DNA of 64,000 bases from Isochrysis galbana. Lineage: Eukaryota > Haptophyta > Isochrysidales > Isochrysidaceae. A model generated the notes under the pieces. It saw nothing but the letters and a program-made list of their open reading frames with translations. It did no database searches and was not told the origin of the DNA. The stretch covers positions 532,605-596,604 of the forward strand of contig CM030945.1 in the NCBI GenBank assembly GCA_018136815.1, in the 5' to 3' direction. Of this stretch, positions 48,695 to 58,500 are shown one piece after another (positions within the stretch are counted from its first letter, which is position 1; each line of letters opens with the position of its first letter). The position numbers and the translations under genes are program-made.

Positions 48695-49393
48695 TCTCTA
48701 GTGGGTGATTTCTAGCGAGAGACCACACACAAGGCAGTAGGGGCTCAAGGGTACGAGGGGTCACGGTACGGCTTCGATCGCAGAGCGCTGCGACGGCTGC
48801 TGGGTGCGTACGAAGACACGCCACACCACTTTCTAACATAAACAAGGGCAACACGAAATAAACACGGGAGCGAAAGCCACGGTGGGTGAACAGAGAGAGC
48901 AAAGAAGGAACCAATTGGCCAGAAGAGAACTCGTCGTCTCGTCGTCCTAGAGAAGGATTGCACACAGAAAAGGCGCGAAAGGGATTCATCCATGCTTAGT
49001 GAAGATCCTACAAGATTCATCGGCGAATAGCGTCTCAACGCAAGCACAGCGGCGTGCACTTTACCTATAGCTTTTCGTAGCTTAGCCATGGAGTAGCTGG
49101 TAGACTTAAAAAGTCTAGAAGCTTACAGAGGTGTTAGACTTACAGAGTCTTAGATGCTTGAGGTTCTTGAGGGTGTACTTTAGCAAGCAAGATGCTCGCT
49201 ACTTCCTTGGTCTTCATCGACACGTGCTTACTACTCCCTTGATCTCCATGCCTGGGTGATCAGTCCAGAGCTAGAGCATATTCCGAGTAGAAGTAGAAGC
49301 CTGTAGAAGCTGCTTGGCCACGTGGATATAATGGTAGACCAACATTGAATGAAGTGTAGTGATTGATAGAAGCGTGGAGACGTCGTAGACGTA
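48695..49393. other. upstream flank of the gag-like frame
   Basis: No gene was recognised. 49100-49170 contains GTTAGACTTACAGAGTCTTAG and AGACTTAAAAAGTCT, small inverted repeats. It may be the leader of the putative element if that is read on the - strand. Confidence 0.4.
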
Positions 49394-49492
49394 TAGATAG
49401 ATATGAGAACGAAGATTGATGATTTACCATCGCGGTTATAACGGTAGAGCGGAAAGATAGCAAAATAGCCTGCAGAGGCTCGCGAATGCGAC
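49394..49492. repeat. 99-bp direct repeat, copy 2
   Basis: The same sequence and orientation as 45943-46041. Together they bracket 3.35 kb that contains the gag-like frames, as short LTRs or the ends of two related insertions would. Confidence 0.85.
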
Positions 49493-49495
49493 AGG

Positions 49496-49600
49496 TGCGC
49501 CGCTGCGCGTGCTGGAGCTCGCCCAGAACGGCGTGGGCGAGCGCGGCACGCTCGCTCTGGCGGCGGCGGAGGGCGCACGCACGTCTCCGCGGGGGGACCG
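49496..49600 (+). pseudogene. leucine-rich-repeat fragment (ribonuclease-inhibitor type)
   Basis: The + strand reads APLRVLELAQNGVGERGTLA then LAAAEGAR over about 80 bases. This fits one unit of RI-type LRRs (LxxLxLxxNxxGxxGxxxLAxAL). The next codons do not continue the pattern and no neighbouring unit is present. Probably a gene scrap beside the repeat. Confidence 0.4.
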
Positions 49601-51078
49601 ATGCACACCGCGCCGTGCCCAATGCGCACGGCGTGCACAATGTGATTGGTGCTCAGTGGATACTATTCATTAAACTGCATGTTTATGTAGTTGTCGGCCT
49701 TAGAGGAAAAGCGTTTGCATGCGCACGCACGGCGTCCCCGCGGGGGAACATGCACCGCGGGAAAAAGCAGAGAAAAAAGTTGTTATCCCCACGCACTGCT
49801 AGCCCTTATTTAATTTTAAAATAACTGTGGACATTTGATCGCTCAATTCGGCTGATGCCCCACAATTGACGGAACGACACCTTCGGGTTCAATCATACGA
49901 AGCTCCCGACCTGGACCTGGTCCCTTGCGGCTAGGATTGCATTTTGTCTCAGTCCTAATTCTGCCTCTTGTGAACGTGTGTTTTCGTTGTTGCAGTGCAT
50001 GTTTGGTGCTAATCGTGCGACGTCTTTGTTTGGTCTTTGGTTGGCTGACCAAGTGGAGGCATCAGTGATGTTGCGATTCAATCGCAACAAGCGGACGTGT
50101 GTGTAGGGCAGTCGATGTCCATTGTCACTGTGAGATATGAGCTCATGTGTTGGGGTGAATGAAATCAAAAGGCACTAACTAACTAAGCACTATGGAAAGT
50201 AGGAATGAGGGAAGATGAAGGCAGACAAAGAGGTAGAGTAAGTAGGGAGGGGCCCGCGGCCTACGGGAGTGAGGGTGTGGCAGGCGACGAATCGGTGCAA
50301 GTGCGAGGACGCGAGGACCACTTATAATAATAGTATCGAGATATTTTTTGGGATATTTGGGCTGGTGCTTGGATACTTCTTGGATATTTTTGAGGGATAT
50401 TTGGGCGAGGATTCGTGGATATCCTGGCCTACCCCTAGTCCCCGCCCCCAATACCAATACCAAAGACAACGGAATGAAGGGGGTAGTGTAAAGGGAGTGA
50501 GTGTTCTCGGGTATAGGCGATGGCGTGAGTCGGTACTGTGAGTGCGTGGTCATTTATAGCTAGCGGTAGTAGCCTGAATCTTCAGATTTTTTTTTCAGAC
50601 CCGGAACACTGCGTTTTCGTTTTTCAAAAACTTTTGACTTTTGTCGGAGGGCTGGACCCCCGATCTTCTTTGCAGGTCCGTCATCCTAGAACCCATTGGC
50701 GGCTTCTATGGACCCATTCAACCATTGCAGCCGGTGCCATCCGCACCCCCATAGTGAGTGACTGGGCTACTATTTCGGAGTTGTAAGGTCTTACGACGAA
50801 GGACAGCAAATGGCATCATCAAGCGAGGGCGGAAACAAAACACTTTTGGCGGGGGTCGTGCACACAGCAGAGAGATCCCGCACGCAAGTAAGTTGAGATG
50901 CAGCGTGACAACCAAGACGTGCAAAATTACACCGGCTTCTGAAAGAGGCAAAACTGGCGTCGCTGTTGTGCTCACCGCACGGAAATGCTGTAACTCCGAT
51001 CACAACGCATGTCGAAAATCACACCCGTGTCTTTCTTAGCCTCGCGCCCTCTCGGCAGTAAGTGGGCGTCATGGCAGC
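49601..51078. other. intergenic sequence; repeat shared with the window start
   Basis: 50510-50584 repeats the sequence at 525-600 (GTAGTAGCCTGAATCTTCAG) and continues into a T-run, showing what probably lies in the assembly gap. 50340-50420 has GGATATTTnnGGG words. No gene was recognised before the ATP synthase stop at 51079. Confidence 0.55.
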
Positions 51079-51898
51079 TCATGACTCTGAGATCGCATAA
51101 GACATCGCCTGATACACCTCGACGCCAATCTCTGCCTCTGACTTTACCATGTCATCGGTCGCCACGGCATATGCTGCCGTGTATCTAGCACGTGCACAGA
51201 TTAGGGGGTGGTGAGCAGATCTAGACTTATCGACCAAGAATTGACGAGCAGTGGCAAGCGACTTACTGTGCCAATCCTTGCTTGACTGCCTCGGCATCGA
51301 GATCTTCAACAGGCGCAGCCATCAGCGTGCTGACATTGAGCTTGGAGTCATCGCCAACTGCCCACGCAACGCAACGGAGGAGTCCCCATGGCAAGGTGTA
51401 AGCACGAATGAAGAGCGCAGCAGGTGTAGGCCGTTTAGCCTGTGGGTGCACCATCGAGGGCAGTAGCCACTGGAAACTCTAGCACAGCCAAACCCCTCAC
51501 TGTGCGTCCTCTGAACCTAACACCCCCCCCCCAGATGTGCACGTACTTGATGCGAATCCGCCGGAGACAAAATACTTTGTGAGAGGGCCACCGGCGGTTT
51601 CCTGGATGGAAACGACGCCTGGTTTAAGCTCGGCGATTGTGGGTACGTGGTTCGGCATCACGCCGAAGATGCCGTCGACGCCTGGCAGGATGACCATCTC
51701 AACAGGCGCCGCCTCGTAGAGGCACGCCGAGGGCAGTGTGAAAGTGAGGCTCAGCGAACCGGGGGCGGCGGCGGGCTTGGGATCGTCGGCGAGGGAGATC
51801 CGAGTCGCGTGCACCGCGCGGGCCACGGGCAGCCTGGCGAGCGGCACGGCGCGGCGGAGGCCGGCGGCAGAGCGCAGGGCGCAGCGGGCCGACAGCAT
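51079..51898 (-). CDS. mitochondrial ATP synthase F1 subunit delta (bacterial epsilon homologue)
   Basis: Exons 51898-51547, 51357-51267 and 51184-51079 give 182 residues. Borders are GTACGT/GGGCAG and GTAAGT/GCTAG, with phases that match. The first 33 residues are rich in Arg and Ala without acids (MLSARCALRSAAGLRRAVPL), a mitochondrial targeting peptide. The beta-sandwich follows: LSLTFTLPSACLYEAAPVEM, VILPGVDGIFGVMPNHVPTI, AELKPGVVSI and KYFVSGGFASIGDDSKLNVS. A helical C-terminus holds APVEDLDAEAVKQGLAQ. This subunit sits in the central stalk of F1Fo-ATP synthase, coupling rotor to catalysis. Length is normal for the mitochondrial form. The chloroplast epsilon subunit is organelle-encoded, so this should be the mitochondrial one. 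Confidence 0.92.
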
Positions 51899-52711
51899 CG
51901 CGCAGACAGGCAGGCGGCGCTGGCAGACAGCTAGGGCGGGGAGTGGGCGGTGGGGCAGATGGCGAGGGCGGGGGGGGAAGAGGGGGCACTTGTACCAGTC
52001 AAAATTTTACACCTAGTTTTCCTCTGGGAGCCCCCTGTTAGAATTGGAGTCATGTACTCTAAAGTACTCTACTCTAGAGCTCTAGAGCATCTTGTTGGCT
52101 GGCATCCCTACTCCTACAGTAAGGGTGCACCATTAAGAAACCACCCCATTAAGGAAAGTATAGAAGCAAATTGGCCGTCCATGAGCTAAAAAAGCTCTAT
52201 GGCGCAAGAGCGTCCCCGCCATAGATAAGAAACTGAGTTTCAGTTTCAGTTTGAAACTGGTTCGTAAGAATAAGAAAATCCCTATGCGGTTATTGGTCCT
52301 ATTTGCAGCTGCGTTTACGTTCACATTGAGTTCGGAGCTCGCGCGCTGCGCGCGCCAAGGTAGAATCTGCCATATGTGCCTTGCCTTCACCTATATGACA
52401 GTAGGAGTAGCAGCCCACAGTCTCATGCTTATACACATTCAAGCTCTAGATGTACTACCCACCTCCCCACCCACAACACCAACCAACACCAACACCCACA
52501 CACCCACACCCCTGCTCATCGAGACCCCGCGACCCCGCGCGTCATACGTCACACTCACTCTCACTCTCTCTCTCTCCGCTTCCATTCTGCATTCTGCGAT
52601 ACTATCTCACCACCACCCACCACCACTGCCACTGCTTGCACTAACTAGCACTAGCTAGCCACACTCTCCAACAACACCCACTTGCAATCATCAATCATCA
52701 ATCATCAATCA
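51899..52711. other. intergenic sequence with microsatellites
   Basis: Promoter side of the ATP synthase gene on the left. (CACCAA)/(CACAC) repeats lie at 52470-52515, CTCTCT at 52555-52585 and (ATCATCA)n at 52687-52710. The open frame 52287-52658, with a hydrophobic start, is mostly microsatellite and is not supported. Confidence 0.55.
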
Positions 52712-52840
52712 TCAACTAAGTTTATACTTGGTTCGCCCATGGGGGTAAACGAGCCCCCCCCCCTCTCCACTCCTCCCCCGCCGTGGGGGAGGAACCACCC
52801 ATCACCCATCCTCCCGGCATGCCTGATGGCTTGCCCGTAG
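52712..52840 (+). repeat. R2 repeat copy
   Basis: ACTAAGTTTATACTTGGTTC, CGCCCATGGGGGTAAACGAG, a C-run, CGTGGGGGAGGAACCACCCA and CCTCCCGGCATGCCTGATGG. Same order as 45657-45770 and inverted 7508-7636. Confidence 0.85.
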
Positions 52841-54196
52841 GGCCTGGCGGATATTTCAAATTTTTTCGGCCCAAATTTCGATCAAAAATACATGTGCAAA
52901 ATTTCAAAAAGTTTGCCCAAATTTCGACAAAAATTTCAAATTTCAAAAAGTATTTCAATGCTCTTCTGCATGCCTAGATTATGCCTAGGCCTAGAGCCTA
53001 GACGATGCATGAAACATGTTGCGGGTGGGGGGAGGAATATTTTTGGGTGCGTGCTATACTTAGCACGCCCCGTCGAGACGAGCGCTACCGGAGGGTCGCG
53101 AGCGGCGACTCCGCAGCGACGGCCGGAGCGTGTCTCCCTTGTAACTTCCCACGCGGCGGAGAGTCCGAAGGGGAGCGTCATGTCGCGCGACCGCGGCGAT
53201 TAGGCCCAGGTCAATACTTCTAGAACTTTTTCTAGAAGTTTGGGCCGCTTCTCGAGCGCGTCACAAGTTTGGGCCCTCTCGAGAAGTGGGCTGCAAGTTT
53301 GGGGGGCGGCGCTCGCTCTCTAGGAGTAAAAGCCCCTATTCTAGCAGTATAATCTCCTATTCTACCAGTATAATCGTTATATCTCTCAAGAGGCGAAGCA
53401 CCTTCGGAGGTGCTGCACGCCGTCGCCGCGCCGCGCCGTCCCCTCCCATGCCTCTCAGACAACCTCGTTGGCGGCTGTAGCGGTATGGGAGGGCGTCTCC
53501 ATACCCCTCACCCTCACCCATCATATATCATATCTTGGCCCTAGCCCCCAGCTCGACGCGCAGCGCGAGCTAGGTCACAATTTCTGTCACCTGGGCGGCG
53601 CTGCATGCGCGCGCCGCGAAAGCTGCTTCACCTTTCAGGAGCAGATGGGCGAGCATCTAGCGGCGGTGGGAAGGGGGACTGACAGGCCTGGTTGCTTTGT
53701 TTGTGGGTCGGCACGTTCCGATCGCCACAGTGGCGGGCGAGTGGCTGCTGGTGTTGGCGGCTAGCTGCTGCAGCGGCAACGGCGCAGCCACGAGCGCGAG
53801 CCAGCAATTTTGGCAGGCTGTCTGTGTCTGCGCGCCCGATCAGGGAGTGGTTATGACTAGACACATGTGGACTGCCTGCGCGCTGGCCAGGGCGACGCGC
53901 AGGCAGTCCACTGCAATGCGCGGACGTGCAGTCTGAATGCTTGCGTGTGTTGTGTGCTCGTCTCCGCTCGCTTGTATGTTGTCTGTCTCAAAGGGAAACG
54001 CTTTGCCCATCAAATATTCTGGCCCAAAGGGTTTGTGAGCAGTTCATCTTGTATCTGATTTCTAAGGCTTAGATTACTCAGCATCAATAAATACCCCCGA
54101 CACGTATTATCTTGATGAGAGTTGTGAACTGCGACTCGATCTCCTGCAGCATACGTTGTGAACGACGTGCGACGCCGGCTCGTCGGCAGCATCGCT
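52841..54196. other. intergenic sequence with several small inverted repeats
   Basis: 52850-52960 repeats AAATTTC words. 53107-53153 is a 47-bp segment whose exact reverse complement lies at 54379-54425. 53220-53300 has CTCGAGAAG/CTTCTCGAG pairs and AAGTTTGGGC repeats. 53868-53882 and 53896-53910 form a perfect 15-bp hairpin with a 13-base loop. No gene was recognised. Confidence 0.6.
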
Positions 54197-54809
54197 CCTC
54201 CTCCCCGCCGGGAGTCGGGTGAATGAAATTCTGGATGGGGTCGGGCAACCCCATTTGGGTGTTTGGACTGGGGACGAACGGCGAACGAAGGGCGGTGGGG
54301 CGGCGAGGCGCTCCTAGCGGCCCTAGAGTGTTGGATTGTAAGAGATTGTTAGACCTACAAAGAACTCTTCCGTCAGGACGTGGGAAGTTACAAGGGAGAC
54401 ACGCTCCGGCCGTCGCTGCGGAGTCTCTCTCTCTCTCGCTCTCTCTCTCCGTCTCTCGCGACGTGTTTGGGTTATCGGTGATTTGGGGGCGCGGTTGCTT
54501 GATAATTTGCTTGGTTTGGGTGAATGATTCCGGTGTGTTCGTGAGTCGGTGTATCCTGTTGTTCTCAGGTTCGTTGTCCCGTCGTTGTTCGCTGCGTCGC
54601 TGCACACTAGCAGTCTAGGCTCCCTCCCTGAGGGAAGAGTTCTTTGTAGGTCTAACAATCTCTTACAATCCAACACTCTAGGGCCGCTAGGAGTGCCTCG
54701 CCGCCCCACCGCCCTTCGTTCGCCGTTCGTCCCCAATCCAGACACCGAATTGGGGTTGCCCGACCCAGTCCAGAATTTCATTCGCACCCGACTCCCGGCG
54801 GGGAGGAGG
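54197..54809. mobile_element. foldback element with about 180-bp inverted arms
   Basis: The left arm 54197-54377 and right arm 54627-54809 are inverted copies differing at a small number of positions. Outer ends are CCTCCTCCCCGCCGGGAGTC and its reverse complement; inner parts contain GTTGGATTGTAAGAGATTGT. The loop of about 250 bases includes a (CT)n tract and the inverted 47-bp segment. No transposase frame was found, so it is a non-autonomous foldback (or MITE) element. Confidence 0.85.
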
Positions 54810-55596
54810 GCCAAAGCGCCGCGCTAGCCGCCGGTGCCGCTCGCGACGGAGTGGCTCAGAGCCCTCCGGTAGCGCTCGACTCGACACGCGGCCGAGAACC
54901 AAACTAAAAGTACAGGGAACGACCATATCTAACCGAAAGTTCAAATTCAAACTAACTTAAAACTCCGGCCCGGAAATAGGCTCTGAACCGGGCCCATGGT
55001 AGTGCACCTGGGCCGCACCCCGGACACCGATGAAGGGAACTAAGGGCGATGTCGGTGGGGGGTAGTGTAGAAAGAAGGTAGTAGGTGTTAGCCGTTAGCC
55101 CAGAATCTTCATTCAGATTTTTTGTTCCGTTCAAGGAAGAATTGGAAAAGAGAGTTGCATTCGTTTCACACACTACAACCAACCCCACAGTTGCATCCGA
55201 GTGAAGTCAATCAACAACACTTTTCAAATCTCAAATCCACGTCGCGAAAACGAATGCAGCGTATGCACAAGACGGTAATACAATGCACAAAGTAGAGAAA
55301 GGCGCGATTTGTGGACGCAGCCACACTCACTAGGCGGCTTGTCACCGGAATGCTTGGAACAAGCATTCAAACCAAGCATTCACATCGGTCGACGTACAGG
55401 TTTGACGCACGATACGTCCGGGATCCCGCCGTGAGAATCGCGTAATCAGGGGATCCAAAGAAGTTACGGACTCACGAAAGAAGCTACGGACTGACGATCG
55501 CTCCATGGCACAAAGTTTGTCCGTTCGTGCGCGCTCAAGGTGGAGGAATCGGTGGCGAAAATGGTGGCGGAAACGGCGGTGGAGCAGGGCTAGGCT
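54810..55596. other. intergenic sequence, no gene seen
   Basis: 54848-54890 repeats the 2733-2773 sequence (CGGAGTGGCTCAGAGCCCTC, then CGGTAGCGCTCGACTCGACA). Near 55100-55130 is CAGAATCTTCATTCAGATTTTTTG, similar to the repeat at 50575. The rest is the 3' flank of the proline-rich frame. Confidence 0.5.
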
Positions 55597-58500
55597 TCAG
55601 CGGGAGGGGCGGTGGAGGCGGGGATGGCTCGGGAGACCTCGGAGAGGGGGGGGGGGTGGTTCGACGTATGGCGCAAAGGGTGGCGGAGACGGAGACGGCG
55701 ATGATGGTGGAGGAGGTGATGGTTCAGGGCTTAGTGGCAAGGGTGGCGGCGGCGGTGACGGCTCCGGCGAGCGTGGCGACGGAGGCGGTGGCGGCGATGG
55801 CGATGGCGAGAACGGCGGCGGCGGCGGCGGCGGCGATGGGTCTGGGCTGAGCGGCGACGGAGGCGGTGGTGGTGACGGAGCCGGCGCGAATGGTGGAGGG
55901 GACGGCTCGCTCGGGGGAGGCGAGGGCGGTGTGCTGGGAGGTTCCGAGGGAGGCGTTGAAGGAGGCGGGGGGGCAAAGGGGGGAGGCGAGGGCGGAGGTG
56001 ATGGTTCCGGAGACAGCGGAGAAGGTGGAGGCGGTGGGGATGGTTCAGGAGAAGGTGGAGGAGCTGGTGGCGCAAACGGAGGAGGAGACGGGCTGGACGG
56101 CGAGGGTGGTGAAAGGGGCGGTGGAGACGGATCTGGGCTGAGAGGTGAGGGTGGCGGGGGTGGCGAGGGCTCCGGCGAGGAAGGCTCCGGAGAGGGGGGT
56201 GGCGATGGCTCGGGGCTCAGTGGGGGGGGGGGCGGAGGAGGCGATGGCTCGGGAGAAAACACTGGCGACGCTGGAAGGGGTGCAAATGGAGGAGGGCTTG
56301 GAGGAGGAGCTGGGAATATCTCGTCGGTTTGGGGTTGGAATGGTGGTTGCGGAGGTGGAGGAGGACGAGAAGGTGTACCCTCTGGTACCTTCGGGGGGAA
56401 AAGTGGGGATGGGGGTGGCGGGGACGGAGGCAAAAGAGGAGGTGTTGAAGGCGGCACAAGCGGTGGGGTGGACGGAGGGGTCGACGGCGGGATCGATGGT
56501 GGCGGCGGCAGCGTTGGCGGCGGCGGCCACGGGGGCGTGGAGGGCGGTATGGATGGTGGCACCAAGGGCGGGGTCGACGGCGGCGGCGCTGGCGGTGGTG
56601 GTGTGGGCGGCGGCGGTGTTGGTGGCGGCGGCGACGGCGGTGTGGAGGGCGGCGTGGATGGTGGTACCAAGGGCGGGGTCGAAGGCGGCGGCGGCGTCGG
56701 TGGTGGTGGCGTGGGCGGCGGCGGTGACGGGGGTGTGGAGGGCGGTGTGGATGGTGGCGCCAAGGGTGGGGTCGACGGTGGCGGCGGCGTCGGCGGAGGC
56801 GGTGTGGGCGGCGGCGGCGACGGGGGTGTGGAGGGCGGCGTGGATGGTGGTACCAAGGGTGGGGTCGACGGCGTCGGCGGCGTCGGCGGAGGCTGTGTTG
56901 GGGGCGGCGGCGTCGGCGGAGTGGACGGTGGCCCCAAGGGCGGGGTCGATGGCGGCGGCGGCGGTGGTGTGGAGGGCGGTGTGGATGGTGGCGCTAAGGG
57001 TGGGGTCGACGGTGGCGGCGGCGCTGGTGGTGGCGGAGTGGGCGGAGGCGGTGTTGGCGGCGGCGGTGTTGGTGGCGGCGGCGACGGCGGTGTGGAGGGC
57101 GGTGTGAATGGTGGCGCTAAGGGTGGGGTCGAAGGCGGCGGCGGCGTGGGCGGCGGCGGTGACGGCGGCGGCGGTGTGGGCGGCGGCGGTGACGGCGGTG
57201 TGGATGGCGGCACCAAGGGCGGGGTCGAAGGCGGCGGCGGCGTCGGCGGTGGAGGCGTGGGCGGAGGCGGTGTGGGCGGAGGCGGTGTTGGTGGCGGTGG
57301 CGTCGGCGGTATGGATGGTGGTACCAAGGGCGGGGTCGAAGGCGGCGGCGGCGCTGGTGGTGGCGGTGTGGGCGGCGGCGGTGTTGGTGGCGGCGGCGAG
57401 GGGGGTGTGGAGGGCGGCGTGGATGGTGGCACCAACGGCGGGGTCGAAGGCGGCGGCGGCGTCGGTGGTGGAGGCGTGGGCGGAGGCGGTGTTGGAGGCG
57501 GTGGCGACGGGGGTGTGGAGGGCGGCGTGGATGGTGGCACCGATGGCGGGGTCGACGGCGGCGGCGGCGTCGGTGGTGGAGGCGTGGGCGGAGGCGGTGA
57601 CGGGGGTGTGGATGGTGGCGCCAAGGGTGGGGTCGACGGTGGCGGCGGCGTCGGCGGAGGCGGCGTGGGCGGTGGCGGCGACGGGGGTGTGGAGGGCGGC
57701 GTGGATGGTGGCACCGATGGCGGGGTCGACGGCGGCGGCGGCGCCGGTGGTGGTGGCGTGGGCGGCGGCGGTGACGGTGGTGTGGAGGGCGGTGTGGATG
57801 GCGGCGCCAAGGGTGGCGTCGACGGTGGCGGCGGCGTCGGCGGAGGCGGCCTGGGCGGCGGCGGTGTGGGCGGCGGCGGTGTTGGTGGCGGCGGCGAGGG
57901 GGGTGTGGAGGGCGGCGTGGACGGTGGCACCAACGGCGGGGTCGAAGGCGGCGGCGGGGTCGGTGGTGGAGGTGTGGGCGGTGGCGGTGTTGGAGGCGGC
58001 GGCGACGGGGGTGTGGAGGGCGGCGTGGATGGTGGCACCAACGGCGGCGGCGGCGTTGGTGGTGGTGGCGTGGGCGGTGGCGGTGACGGGGGTGTGGATG
58101 GTGGCGCCAAGGGTGGGGTCGACGGTGGCGGCGGCGTCGGCGGAGGCGGTGTGGGCGGCGGCGGCGACGGGGGTGTGGAGGGCGGCGTGGATGGTGGCGC
58201 CGACGGCGGGGCCGACGGCGGCGGCGGCGCCGGTGGTGGTGGCGTGGGCGGCGGCGGTGACGGGGGTGTGGAGGGCGGTGTGGATGGTGGCGCCAAGGGC
58301 GGAGTCGACGGCGGCGGCGGCGCCGGTGGTGGTGGCGTGGGCGGCGGCGGCGACGGGGGTGTGGATGGTGGCGCCGAAGGCGGGGTCGACGGTGGCGGCG
58401 GCGTTGGTGGTGGTGGCGTGGGCGGCGGCGGTGTTGGTGGCGGCGGCGACGGCGGCGTGGAGGGCGGTGTGGACGGTGGTACCAACGGCGGGGTCGAAGG

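Noticed and set aside
52287-52658. Possible small secreted protein with a hydrophobic start
   Set aside because: Most of the frame is CACCAA/CTCTCT microsatellite, and codon use does not resemble neighbouring genes.
53868-53910. 15-bp hairpin read as an intrinsic terminator
   Set aside because: There is no following T-run and no gene ends there, and intrinsic terminators are bacterial. It is kept only as an inverted repeat.
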